64,000 nt of DNA, from assembly GCF_050947875.1 (NCBI RefSeq), contig NC_134570.1:240614584-240678583 (forward strand). Reading direction: 5' to 3'. A model generated the notes under the pieces. The model searched no databases. It saw nothing but the letters and a program-made list of their open reading frames with translations, and was not told the origin of the DNA. Position numbers and translations under genes: made by a program. This stretch comes from Dermacentor variabilis. Its lineage: Eukaryota; Arthropoda; Arachnida; Ixodida; Ixodidae. Shown one piece after another: positions 11,789 to 22,045 of this stretch; within the stretch, counting starts at the first letter, position 1, and every line of letters begins with the position of its first letter.

Positions 11789-12312
11789 AGTAGTTTTGTA
11801 TGTTTTCAGCAGCAATGGCGGCCACCCACCATGGAGCCCAACTTGGGGACGCTGCAGGACTTAAACGGGTAAGGCTGCAGGCGCCAACCGTACACTGCCA
11901 CTATAACCTAATATATTATACCCAAGGGAGGGCACATACACAAGGTTAACCCTTGCCGCCGTGGAGAAAGGAAGTAAATGGAAGAGAGAAGAAGACAGGA
12001 AAGATCAAAAAGGGAGAGATAAAGACGAAGGTTTGAGGAGAGAGAGACAGGAAGAGGCGACTACCGATTTCCCCCGGGTGGGTCAGTCCGGGGGTGCCGT
12101 CTATGTGAAGCAGAGGCCAAAGAGGTGTGTTGCCTCCGCCGGGGGGCCTTAAAGGTCCAAACACCCAGCATCGGCTCAACCCCCAGGATCCCCTTTTCCC
12201 CAGACACGGCTAAGCCGCGCACGGCTACACGCGGGAGGGTCCAACCCTCGTGTACTCGGGTACGTGGTGTCGCAACACACCAAACGCCTGCTGACGCAGA
12301 CGCCCCTGCGGG
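11789..12312 (-). promoter_or_regulatory. 5' UTR / internal promoter region of the I-type LINE
   Basis: GC-rich leader upstream of ORF1, starting right at the target duplication. It contains CG-rich stretches and a purine-rich tract (plus strand 11960-12060). LINEs of this group usually carry an internal RNA polymerase II promoter here. I see no TATA box, and none is expected. The function is inferred from position. Confidence 0.5.
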
Positions 12313-12324
12313 GTAAAGGCTATT
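12313..12324. repeat. Target-site duplication, upstream copy (I-type LINE)
   Basis: GTAAAGGCTATT is identical to 6267-6278. It directly abuts the element's 5' end, which supports a full-length rather than 5'-truncated insertion. Confidence 0.9.
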
Positions 12325-13150
12325 CTGGGTAATTCATTTTTTCACACACACAGAAATATGTTTATATGTTTACGTTCGTACTCCTTGCGTAATAAGACTT
12401 CCGGAACTTCCACAACAGGAAGTAATTTACAACACAAACGAAAACAACAGATACATATGCCTTGTTTTCAACTCGGTCGTCATGCAAATGACATATAGCA
12501 CGGAAAAACGTGAACATGCTGTGTGTTAGCATCGTAAACTTCATACTAAGCAAGGAGCACACCACAATCCCGCGACAGCCGCTAATGAGACCAAAACGGG
12601 AGCACATATCTGTGAACGTGCAAATGGAAACCCTAAGCCACTCTGCTCCTCCACCACCCCCCGCTGCACGGCTGAACCACTCGTTTCAAGCACAGCACAC
12701 CTAACACACATTCTGCACTGAACAGTGGGCGGTCGACGCAGTCGCATTTACATGACTTGTAACGAGCAGCACATCCCTCGTTGTCCGTTAAGCAAAGTCG
12801 GACACGGCGACGCCACATCGCGGTTCGCAGAACATCGCTGCCGATGCGCTAGGCCACTTCGAAATTTCAATTGTCAAGGAAGCACGGGTCACACAACGCA
12901 GATTCTCTACTGCCAGAGCTCAGCGAGGCGAAAGCCGCACTGCCGCACCACCACTACTCGCGGCTTTCCGCCAAGTAACGCAGAACCTACAACCAACACA
13001 CAAGCAACGCAGGTACAATCACATGAGCAATATTGAACTACGCGGGGTCCAGAGAACGATCACGCCGAGGACGAACACGCCACGGCGTCGCTCGGCGCCA
13101 GCATCGCGCCTCCTCAAAAATCCCTAAACGATGCTGTCCCTAGGCACCTA
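12325..13150. other. Spacer grading into a GC-rich island
   Basis: AT-rich next to the LINE, then increasingly GC- and CG-rich from about 12730. No domain-bearing frame is visible. It probably leads into the promoter at 13159-13340. Confidence 0.45.
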
Positions 13151-13158
13151 GGATGAGG

Positions 13159-13345
13159 TCACGTGAGGAATTTTTGTACGACAAATAGACGCACGCCTCC
13201 CCGCAGGCCGGCTGAGGCCGGTGAACAATAGAAGGCAGCATCCAGGTGACCCTGCGTTCCCGGATGTTGGTTCCCTAAGTTGGTTCCCAACTGTCCCTAT
13301 GGGGCCACTGAATACCTAGTGTGTCACGTGATTGGGGCGGTTTCT
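13159..13345 (+). promoter_or_regulatory. Candidate promoter: two TCACGTGA E-boxes, CCAAT box and GC box
   Basis: TCACGTGA occurs at 13159-13166 and 13324-13331. The second is fused to ATTGG (inverted CCAAT, 13331-13335), which runs into GGGGCGG (13334-13340). USF/MITF-type, NF-Y and Sp1-type factors bind such sites in animals. The cluster sits about 30 bp before an ATG (13371) that opens the zinc-finger exon, inside a CG-rich island, so it probably drives that gene. There is no TATA box. Binding is inferred from motifs only. Confidence 0.5.
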
Positions 13346-13370
13346 TCTCTGTATTGCTGTAGTGCGTGCA

Positions 13371-13673
13371 ATGACACAGAAACCACGTGCTTCCAAACGC
13401 CGCTACCCCGCTTCGCCAAGGCGCGCATCTGTGATCGAGCTGCCATCGGCGATGACGATCGTCGCTGGGAATTTTGCAGCAAACTATTCATACAGAGGAA
13501 GAACATGCTGCAACACATCAGGAACGTTCACAAAATGGCCGTGGATGTCAAGAAATTGATGAAATGCGACGTATGTGGCACTTCCCTGCCTGCAATGGAG
13601 AAGTATTCGGTGCACCAGATCGCTGCGCACAACTTCGAGGCTGACGTGCATCTGGTGTTCCGGAACAATAAGG
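13371..13673 (+). pseudogene. Exon 1 of MULE/SWIM gene: basic N-terminus and two C2H2 fingers
   Basis: The ATG at 13371 opens a basic frame (MTQKPRASKRRYPASPRR…). The zinc fingers lie in a different frame from about 13440 on. The first is C-x-K-L-F…H…H (WEFCSKLF…QHIRNVHK). The second is CDVC…H…H (MKCDVCG…YSVHQIAAH). A one-base shift near 13440-13465 would be needed to join the N-terminus to the fingers; otherwise translation must start elsewhere. The exon ends at 13673 with donor GTGAGG, in phase 1 after a single G. The domain pair resembles the N-terminal finger module that often precedes the FAR1/MULE/SWIM region in arthropod proteins, and the phase fits exon 2 exactly. The intron holds a tandem duplication and a PLE 3'-UTR-like block. 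Confidence 0.6.
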
Positions 13674-14058
13674 GTGAGGAACAGTTTTATTAAATTTATT
13701 CTCAGTCATCGTGAGCAAATGACGTTTAAACGCAATATTATATCTTGGCCTTTTTTTTAATTTCTTGTTGCGCAGTGTGCTTCCAAAAAGGCAGTTGTTT
13801 ATGCTTTGCGGGCCTTTGTTTTCTCTTTCTCCATCTGTTTCGCGAAGAGCAGCTTTTGCGCAGGTGCCTAATTTATTTCCTTGGGGTATTTTGAAGTTTG
13901 TGTCCTCGTTAAATATAATTTGTTTGTTTATCATTATATAGTATAGTCATGTGTGCGCGCTCCCAGCGATGCGCTACATGACATACGTTTGGCATTGTCT
14001 GCTATCCTGCACGGCAACTGGAGTGAAACTTGACGTTTGTACATCTTCTTATTTTTTT

Positions 14059-14572
14059 TAAGCGACAGGAGTAAGCTGTTCTGCGTTCTGACGTTGCTCT
14101 ATGCCACATGCGTGCGTGGCCTAGTCTTCGCCTCAGTGCACGTTGCAATGCGGCAGAGACGCAGAACCGGGACCATACATGAATTTGCGGATGTCGCCGG
14201 GATGGTTTCCCAGCGTATTGTGGGCAAGCTCTTTAGCAGTACATTTCATAGCATAGAGCGAAATGTGACGCTCGCGCAACCCCCTCCCCCCCTTTTTTTT
14301 ACTTAAACGAGAGGAGGAATTTGCTCTGCGTTCTGACGTTGCTCTGCGCTACTTGCGTGCCTGGTGTAGTCTTCGCCTCAGTGCAGGCCGCAATAGGTCC
14401 GGATGCAGGCCGACGTAGGTCCAGGACCACACTTGCAATTGCGGCTGTCAGCGGCTTGGTCTCCCCGCGTACTTTGGGAAAATTCTTTAGTAGTACCACA
14501 GTCCTTCAATTGAAGGACTCTGGTTGTAGATTTCATAAAGTAGAGCGAAATTTGACGCACGCGCAATGCTTT
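14059..14572. repeat. Diverged tandem duplication, about 244-bp offset
   Basis: Copy 1 (14059-14284) and copy 2 (14303-14572) share 'ctgcgttctgacgttgctct', then 'gtcttcgcctcagtgca', 'gtagagcgaaat' versus 'atagagcgaaat', and a 'gcgcaa' end. Both follow T-runs. Copy 2 carries an extra block holding a 20-bp perfect palindrome. The duplication lies within the intron of the MULE/SWIM gene. Confidence 0.75.
14500..14519. repeat. 20-bp perfect palindrome
   Basis: The sequence AGTCCTTCAATTGAAGGACT equals its own reverse complement. It is present only in copy 2 of the tandem duplication, inside a segment missing from copy 1. Confidence 0.9.
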
Positions 14573-14639
14573 TTTCTTTAAGAAGAGTGTGTTAGGAGGC
14601 TAATTGGTAAAACATCTTTTTGTGAACGTAAACTGCGCT

Positions 14640-14900
14640 TGGGAAAAGACGCCAACGTACAAGAAGGCAGGACGAACGCAGACTAGCAACTGGTTTATTG
14701 AAATCGCACATAATGCTGCCTCTTCGAACCAGGCGCATGCCCAAGCCAGATCATAACCGCGTGACGATGGAACACTCCCTCGCCAAGCCCCTATGTACAG
14801 TAAAAAAATCAAGCTCTTCTTGAAAAGAAGGAGCTTTTCAAGAAGAAACTGAGAGAAGGGATTCACACTGTTCTGCGGCGTAGCTTGCACCACATGCTCT
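14640..14900 (-). mobile_element. PLE-like 3' UTR fragment
   Basis: On the minus strand this reads 'aataaaccagttgctagtc' followed by 'tgcgttcgtcctgccttctt'. That resembles the end of the Penelope-like element at 62183-62850 (an 'aaaaccagttgg' block and 'gtcctgtcttcctcg'). It carries a 13-bp inverted repeat (14815-14827 with 14834-14846). Coding sequence is absent, so the family assignment rests on short similarity. Confidence 0.4.
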
Positions 14901-15252
14901 CAGTTCGTCTTTGTCTTATCGTAACAGCATTGCTATGAATGTACAGTCTGATTCAATATTGAGGAAGGAGTGAGCATAGATCATGCTTAAGTTTCATATT
15001 TGTTTCTTATTAAAACAAAACTAATATGATAATTTTTTTCAAGTTATGGCGCATTGCATTTGAAATTCAATTTTAACATAAATTTGAGCAATATCAAGGG
15101 TGACCTCATGACACAGTCGAGTTGAAGGTGAGGGAGTAAAATAAATGCTACATTAGCCCGTGTCGAAAGCCTTCAGAGCGATTATATTTGTTTGCATCTC
15201 TTTCCCAATAGTACTTGTCACTATCTAATGCTATTTTGTGCTTTTATTACCG

Positions 15253-17288
15253 AATTTCATGAATGGAAAGCAGAAAAAGAGGACAGCCAAAACTGCTCGT
15301 TCATTTTGCCCAGGGACCCCAAAAAGCTGGCCAGTGGAGAAACAAGGATCCACTATTACTGTAATAGATCAGGCGAGGCAAGGAAAAAGGAAGATCATAG
15401 TGACCGTCGGGAGAAAAGTCAGGGGAGCTGTAGGTCTGGTAAGATATGTCTTTCATTTATTACCGTCACAATGGACAATACTCAGAGTCCGACACCTGAA
15501 GGCACCACCATAAAAGTCAGGTATCAAAGAAACCATTACGGTCATAAGCCAGAAATTCAGCACTTGAGAATGAGTGACAAGGAAAAGGCCAGCGTAGCAG
15601 AGAACCTAGAAAGGGGTGTGCCCATGAAAACCATTCTAAAGCGAGTAAGAACATCTGTGGCATCCAAGCTGAGGCCAGTGCACTTGGCAGAGTGCTCAAC
15701 CCTGCATAACATCAAACAGCAGTTTAACATTGCTGCTCCATAACATTGTCACGCTAATGACGCTATCAGTGTAGACACGTGGGTGCTTGTGATGAAAGAA
15801 AAAGGTGAAACACTTGTCCGCCTGTACAAGGCACAAAGTGCAGTGGACCCAAGTGGTACATTTCCTTCAGCAGACTTTGCTCTTGTTCTGATGGCAGAGC
15901 CTCAGAAGGAGCTACTAGAAAAATTGGGCCCTGCAGGTACTGTATGTCTTGACTCCACACGTGCAACTACAGAGTACCAGTTTGAGCTGACCACTCTTCT
16001 GGTGCTAGATAAAGTAGGATCAGGTGTAGCTATAGCTTATTTCATCTGCAACCGGATGAACGAGCAAACTTTGACAGCATTCTTCAAATATCTGGAGTCC
16101 GCCATGGCCAAAAAAGTAGCTGCTAAGACATTGATATCTGATGATGCGTCGCAATTCTACAAAGCATGGTCCATGGTCATGGGTGCTGCACAACAGAAAC
16201 TTCTCTGTGCCTGGCATGTGGATAACAATTGGCGTAAGAAGATACTCGAGTGTGTAGAGAAACAGCTAAGGCCACATGTTTACCATAGTGTGTGGCTACT
16301 CTTAGAGTTCCTCGCGGAAAAGGCATTTGAAGATTATTTTAAGCAATTCCTTTCTAGTGAGGAAGAAAAACTGAGGGACTTCCTGAAGTACTTCAATGAC
16401 CACTATGCAGTTAGGCCGCAAGAGCGGGCCTACTGCTTTAGGACTAGAGCAGCTGTCAACACTAACATGCACCTTGAGAGCAAGCACAGGACGTTAAAGC
16501 ATACTATGCTGGAGAGAAAACAGAATAAGCATGGTGACAAACTAATTTCTGCCCTCATGGACTTGAGAAATCATTTTTTAATGAAAAGGGCTATCCAGAT
16601 GGTGAAAGGCGCAAAAGGTAAGAAGCTGAGCAGAATTCAGAAGAACCACAGGTCTGGCAGTGAAATGGCAGCTTGTGCCAAATTAAATGAAGATGGCATA
16701 TGGACTGTGCCATCCCAGTCTATTAAAGGGCTCTCATATAAAGTGTCAAAAGTGGGAGATGGTGCTTGCTGTCCTTTGAGGTGCAAGGAATGCGCAGTGT
16801 GTGTGCATACTTATATGTGCACTTGCTATGACCATCTTATACACTTTACAGTGTGCAAGCACATTCACTGTGTGGTCATCGCTAATCCAACTAGCAGCAA
16901 CCAGGCCCATGAGAGCTCACCCGAAGAAGCATGTGAGGCAAGTCGGGCATTGCACATTGTACAGGGTATAACAAATCTGGAAGCAGCCAAAGCAGTGTCA
17001 AGCTCAGCACTCTTAAGAGCAAAAATGGACTCAGTCAGACAGGCAATATCAGATGGTGAAGTCTCTGAGGGTGTGGCTGAAAAGGCAAACAATTTGTTTG
17101 AGCCAGTTTTCATGCTTGTTGAAAGTGAAAGTGACCCAAAAAGAAGGATGCCAGACCATTCAAATGAACCAGCCAACAAAAAAGTTGTGCACCTGTTAAG
17201 ATCTCACTCTACAAAAAACCCTAGATTGTGGCAGCCATCATCTAGCCTTTCAAGGCCCACTGAAGCTCAAAAGGAAGTCCTTAAATAA
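15253..17288 (+). pseudogene. Exon 2 of MULE/SWIM gene: FAR1-like finger, MULE transposase core, SWIM finger
   Basis: One frame runs from 15253 to the stop at 17286-17288, interrupted only by a TAA at 15741-15743. In order it has EFHEWKAEKE, then a FAR1/WRKY-GCM-like finger (HYYCNRSG…SCRSGKICLSF…NHYGHKPE) ending in GVPMKTILKRVR. After the stop comes the MULE DDE core: CLDSTRATTEYQF (first Asp), TLISDDASQFYKAW (second Asp) and CAWHVDNNWRK. A long helical region leads to a SWIM finger (CTCYDHLIHFTVCKHIHCV). The tail is basic and polar. Expected splicing joins exon 1's terminal G to AA at 15253-15254, giving Glu, but the dinucleotide at 15251-15252 is CG, not AG. This looks like a domesticated or multicopy Mutator-like gene, now dead: lost acceptor, one nonsense codon (plausibly CAA to TAA) and a doubtful exon 1 frame. 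Confidence 0.82.
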
Positions 17289-17794
17289 CAGCTTAGGGAC
17301 AGCAACATAGAAACTGAAGAGATAACCACGTCAGCAGGGCACGATTACGGGTAACAAGCCTCCAGTGCAGTTAGGAAGAGAGAAGTGGTGCAGTAGTGCT
17401 GTGCTGTCATGCCTTATTGAAGCAGGTTGAGGGCTCGCATGTTAACAAATCATGACATGTGGTCTCTGATGATTAGCCCGTCTGTTTTTGTCTGTGGTGT
17501 GCAGCCATATATCACAGCTGGATGGTATGTGTGTTAGAGCACGAGAGATGCCACCATGCTTGTTGTATGAGCTGCTGGTGAGTGTTCTGTGAAAATAGGT
17601 ACAAACCCAGTGGTCATCTCTGGTATGTGGCAGCTGTTGGATGGTAGTGTGTTAGAGCACGCCTCCATGCTTGTCATATGAACCGCTGGTAAGTATGTCT
17701 GTACATAGATGTAAGGAAGTGCATTGGATGGTGTGTAGTGCTTCAGTGTGCAAAAGCCTCCAATGTGTTTTGCTACTTATAAATTTGTGTAAAC
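17289..17794 (+). other. 3' flank of MULE/SWIM gene
   Basis: No coding signal. It contains an imprecise repeat of 'ggatggtatgtgtgttagagcac' (near 17520 and 17639), possibly a short local duplication. It is probably 3' UTR or flank. AATAAA lies at 18032-18037, just past the following SINE. Confidence 0.4.
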
Positions 17795-18015
17795 ACTCAG
17801 TAGCGCAGTAGTTATGATGTTGCACTGCTGAGCTCGAGCTTGCGGGTTCAATCCCAGCAAAGGTGGCTGCATTTCAGTGGTGGTGAAATGAAAAAAAAAT
17901 TGTGTAGTTGAATTTAAGTGCACATCACAAAACCCAAGGTGGTCAAAAATAATACTGAGTCCCGCACTGTGGCATGCCTCATAATTCGATCTAGATATTG
18001 TGTTCCATGTGATGT
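17795..18015 (+). mobile_element. tRNA-derived SINE, plus strand
   Basis: The head has a polymerase III A-box (TAGCGCAGTAGTTATG near 17801) and B-box (GGGTTCAATCC near 17843), as in tRNA genes. The non-tRNA body follows: 'gtggtcaaaaataatactgag', then 'gcatgcctcataattcgat'. Parts of the same body occur inverted at 55797-55890. Acceptor stem pairing is poor, so this is a SINE and not a tRNA gene. Confidence 0.75.
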
Positions 18016-20304
18016 TCTTATTGCCCATTTGAATAAACTTTTATTTTTCAGATTACCAAAATAGAGGGCATATGCAATGGTATTGTGTGCAGTCTGGATA
18101 AGTTGCTCTGGTCATGAGCACTCAATTAAAACTTCTGCATATTTAGCTGCAGCAGACAGTGTCATAATGATTGTAAAGACTATGCAGAAAGCTTTAGGCC
18201 ACCCTACATATCAGATCAGTTTTATATTGCATCCCTTATGGTGCATCTCTTACTTGAGTAGGCATAATAACAATTGGCAATGCTTCCTTACACATTTAAT
18301 ATTTTTCTTTTTTTCTTTTGGAAGAGTAACCTTGGAAGAGTAATCTACAACAGTGCTCCTACCTTCTCTTTCACTGTCTCCCCATTTCTTTTCTACACTT
18401 CAACTTCATTCTACGCACTATCTTATTCTCCTCTTCATCCTACATTGAGGGTGTGGGAAAGTGTGCTAAGTGTGCATAAAGATTGCTGTGCCGAACTTAA
18501 TTGCGGCACTGACGAAGACAAATCTTTGTCAAAAGGTTCACTCCAGCTACATTCTCCCTCCAAACACTGTTTATCACTTCAAGCCTTCATATTCCTGTGA
18601 GCTTTTGTCTTGTTTAACAGTTGTAACAGTCATACTATTTATTACTATCAATAGCCAGCATACATTTAGCACTGCAAAGGGCTGTTTAGAAGACGTGCGA
18701 GTTTCTACTTCCCTTATGATAAATACTCCAGACATTCAGTCTCTATTTTATGAAAATCTTTCAAACATTGCCAGTGATGACCACCATATGGGTTAATGTC
18801 GGCATGGGACTGAGGCTTTCCCGCAAAAAGAACAGTTATGTTTTGCTCATATCATGTGACTGGCAGTTTCTGCTGTAATTTTTGCACTTGTCAACTGCAC
18901 TGTGAAGAGTTCATTTCTGTGAATATGTGCTGGCCTGATTCTTCTTGTTCACGCATTTCCGATCTTGTGCTATGAGATGAGGAGGTGCAAAATAAAAACA
19001 CCGTGTAGATTTCACAATGCCTTTAAGAAACCACGCAAAGCTTGGAGATGAAGCATTACATGCAACTTGAACCAAGTGTCTGGACACAGTGAGTGAAAGT
19101 TGTTTTGTCATGAGCGAGGGTGTCGGTGTTACTTGTAACTACTTTAAATAAAAGTTCGTTTCAAAACAGTGGCTCAACTCTGTGTTCCCCCGGTAAAAAA
19201 CAAAACCATTGGAATTTACAATTCGCTTTTTAAACATAAGTGACCTATATGAATGAAAAAGCTTGAGGAATCAAGATATAAGCTTGCCATACCATGGAAA
19301 CACTTGAAACTCCTTTTGAGAAGCTTACTCATACACGAACACACTATAGCAATTATTTTCAATCATATACTCACAATTTGCCGCGTCACCACGTCAAGTT
19401 TCAAGGGAGATTTTTTTTAGACTCCAGGAAGCTATATGCCTAATTCTATCCATTGTTTACTGCATTGCATTTGATTTTCTATGACAAATAAAATTGAATT
19501 CTCCATTGATTGCGCCGACGCTCACATTATAATTGTATGCTATTATTATTGACTAGTCATATATTTTCTTGGGGCGTGGGGGGCTGCACTGGTGGCGTTC
19601 TACGAATTTGCGCCGCGTGTTTGTGCGGGTAAGCTTGAGCGCAGAATTTTTTTAGCGCGTTATGAAAACAATGCACTGCAGGTATTTTAATTAATGCAAC
19701 GAATGAAATATCATTCAAGGGGTTGGAAACGTCGTTATAGAGAATCCCGACGATTTTCTTTTGCGTGTGTGTATTTGGAGTTGATGCAGTTTTCTTTATT
19801 TATTTTGGCTACATTGCGCCAATTGCGCTTCCATAGAATAAGGAAACGCGCTTCTACGCGCTTGCCGACTCGATCGCAAGGGGACAGCCTGATCAACATC
19901 AATATCAGCAGCAATGGCGGATTTGCGCTTGCCATGGCGCTTGCAAAGTTTTCAATAGTTTTCGCCTTTTAAGTGATGCTTTTCTATTTTAACGTGTGGA
20001 GGTTCATTGTATGTCTGTTTTTTCAAGTTTGGCATGTGTTTTTAACACATGTGAAGGTGTAGTCTTTTCTTCTTCAGCGGATATTTGTACAAGACCCTGT
20101 TCACCGTCTATCAGGTAAGATGTGTACGTATGCTACACGCAATCGTAGTGCTTCACTAAGCCACAGTGCACTACTAAGTTAAGCATGACCGGTACACAAA
20201 ATTCACAAGTTCTTAGTATTGCCAAGAACAACCATTGCTTGGTGAAGTTCTCACAGGCGTTGTAGAAGTTGTTGGGCGCGGCAGTGCCGAACGTAGCGTT
20301 AGCG
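18016..20304. other. Spacer; possible transcript 3' ends
   Basis: AATAAA at 18032-18037 and 19147-19152 could be poly(A) signals on the plus strand. The segment around 18360-18600 has a pyrimidine-rich leader and 'gcactgacgaagacaaatc', which resembles PLE 3' UTRs, but only weakly. No coding domain found. Confidence 0.35.
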
Positions 20305-20775
20305 GCTTAAATCGTGTTTTAACGCGATAGCGTTAAGGAGCTCGTGTCGCAGAAAACTCGGTGTCGTCGGCGTCCGCGGCGTTGGCCGTGAGCGATAAAT
20401 CACGGCAGGCACTTCATAAATAAAAAGCAACTTCCAAGATGGGCTGGGTGGGAATCGAACCAGGGTCTCCGGAGTGTGAGACGGAGACGTTACCACTCAG
20501 CCACGAGTTCGATGCTTCAAAGCGGTACAAAAGCGCCTCTAGTGAACGCGGTGTTGCCTTAGAAGCGAGCTGTTTCTAAGGCTCAGGCGTGCGTCGCTTG
20601 CTCAGGCACACATTTCGTTGTCGCGCCGAACGCTGCGTTGCTCGACGCTCACCGCGTCCGATGCGGGGCGCGTAGTCGCTGCGCCGTATCCCATTGTCTT
20701 ACACCCCTTGGCGGGTCGACGGGAACGCTGTCGCGTTCCACTCTTGTAGGCGAAGCTTAAGCGTCCTCCAATTTT
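20305..20775. repeat. About 470-bp GC-rich interspersed repeat containing a tRNA-like module
   Basis: The block is sharply more GC-rich than its flanks. Its left end carries 'aacgcgatagcgtt', and its right end carries 'aacgctgtcgcgtt', the near reverse complement, so the block has short inverted ends. It ends at a T-run (from 20771). A tRNA-like module lies inside (20441-20510). It is probably a mobile composite repeat. The family is unknown to me with certainty. Confidence 0.55.
20441..20510 (-). other. tRNA-like sequence, CAC anticodon position, not a functional tRNA
   Basis: The minus strand has an A-box (TGGCTGAGTGG) and a B-box (GGTTCGATTCC) at tRNA spacing. The would-be anticodon arm is CTCCG/CGGAG with a 10-nt loop containing CAC, which is too large. 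The acceptor ends do not pair. It is therefore tRNA-derived and embedded in a repeat. Confidence 0.65.
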
Positions 20776-21429
20776 TTTTTACTAGTAACGACGTGTCACT
20801 ATTTCATATTATTGGCGGCGTCTCCAGGACACGAAATCGATAACGGGGACACCAGAGCTAGAACGCGGACTGGTCCATGGGTTGGGGCTCGCCGAGGCCT
20901 GCGCGTGCTAGTAGTATATCTATGATATCTGTAGGCTGTGTGTAAGTCGTACTTTCCGAATTTTCTGACGCATTTTAAGATCAGCTGTCCGCTTTCGCGG
21001 ACAAGGTTGGAGTCAGGGTGGTCCGTGAGTTGGAGCAACATAACCTGCTTCCAGTTTAGGACCGCCCTGCTTCCAGTTTTGATCCCTCCGCTGCCCCTTG
21101 GGTACCCTGCCGCCTCCTTGATTATATTCTAATGCTCTCCTGAGGCCTTTGTTTGCTGGTTACATGTGCCCTCCTGGAGCAGTACTCACTACAACACAGT
21201 CAGAACCTTGCCCATTGGTTTACCTATGTGTGGCCGCAAATATCTGAAACTTAATGCCAGTGCAACAGGTTTGTTGGCAAGGGTGTCAGATCGTTGCTTT
21301 GTGTTGAATCGGCCTTTTCTCAATTCTTAAGAATTTAATTGGAATGCACCTGACCAGTGCTGCTCTGTGGTGCTTGCCACTAGTCCCTTGGACAGGGAAG
21401 ACATATGAGAATCCCTGTGCATACACTTT
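20776..21429. other. Spacer without recognised gene
   Basis: No domain, repeat or splice pair that I can support. Confidence 0.45.
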
Positions 21430-22045
21430 ATATGCAGTGGTGTGACCGCTTCCTTTGGGAAACTACCACGTTAGCGATATTGTGAGCGCAATGTGACTTT
21501 CCTTCATCTTCCTCATCCGCACGTAGTGTGTGTCGCTTCTTCCTCGCCATAGCTCTAGCTCGGCAAGAATAAAGCGGTTCCTTAGAAGTGGTGGAGGTGC
21601 TGGGGTTCTGCATACCAAGGACGTATAAGGTAACAGTGTTTGTGCCTTTAATATGTCGCATTCGATCATATAGAGACGTGGTGGTGTTCATGCGTTAGCA
21701 CAGTGCAAGGACATCCACAATGTGTAAGAGGTACATGATTCTCGAATTTTATACTCTCTCCGGGCTTTTCTCGCGACCTCAGCACAAGTAGTGGGAGCAT
21801 CAAAAAACTGACAGAGCTGGTGCATGAATGTTGCCCAGTCAAAAAGATCTGGCTCTTGGATCAAAGCCAATTTTTTTTTTACATTGTAAAGGCAGACGGG
21901 CATTCTGTGAAGTTTCTAAGAACTGTCCCACCATTGCTGACTCTGTTGTACATTTATCAAACCACTTGATTCTCACCAAGCTCAAGCTATGGTGACAAAG
22001 ATGCGCCACGTGCTTTACAGTCACATATTGCACTCGCAATTCATC
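21430..22045 (-). pseudogene. Ty3/gypsy-type gag relic
   Basis: On the minus strand, near 22000, there is KWFDKCTTES. This is followed (21903-21688) by a frame with LFDWATFMHQLCQFFDA…EVARKARREYKIRESCTSYTLW…LHCANA. A second frame (21691 downward) has YDRMRHIKGTNTVT…LGMQNPSTSTT. In gypsy-group gag proteins the order is a WFD-type motif, a W-x-x-F capsid helix, a basic 'R…ES…Y' helix, and then a 'R-I-R-H-x-x-K-G-I' capsid C-terminal motif. The same order is seen here. Frame changes and stops show that it is dead. Together with the LTR-edge fragment at 22769-22815 it suggests one decayed minus-strand element. Confidence 0.5.

Larger units (their letters stand above)
6279..12312 (-). mobile_element. 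Near full-length I-superfamily non-LTR retrotransposon
   Basis: This is a 6,034-bp insertion on the minus strand, bounded by a perfect 12-bp duplication (6267-6278 and 12313-12324). In transcription order it contains a GC-rich 5' UTR (12312-11789), a gag-like ORF1 (11788-10418) and a 46-bp gap. ORF2 follows (10371-6653) with endonuclease, reverse transcriptase and RNase H. Last come a 3' UTR and a terminal ATC trinucleotide run (plus strand GATGATGATG at 6281-6296). A simple-repeat tail instead of poly(A), APE-type endonuclease, a YVDD reverse transcriptase and a C-terminal RNase H fit the I superfamily (I, R1 or LOA-like). ORF1 is open and ORF2 has only two frameshifts, so the insertion is probably recent on the scale of this genome. 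Confidence 0.93.

Noticed and set aside
20441..20510. A functional tRNA-Val
   Set aside because: CAC sits in a 10-nt loop, acceptor ends do not pair, and it is embedded in a repeat.
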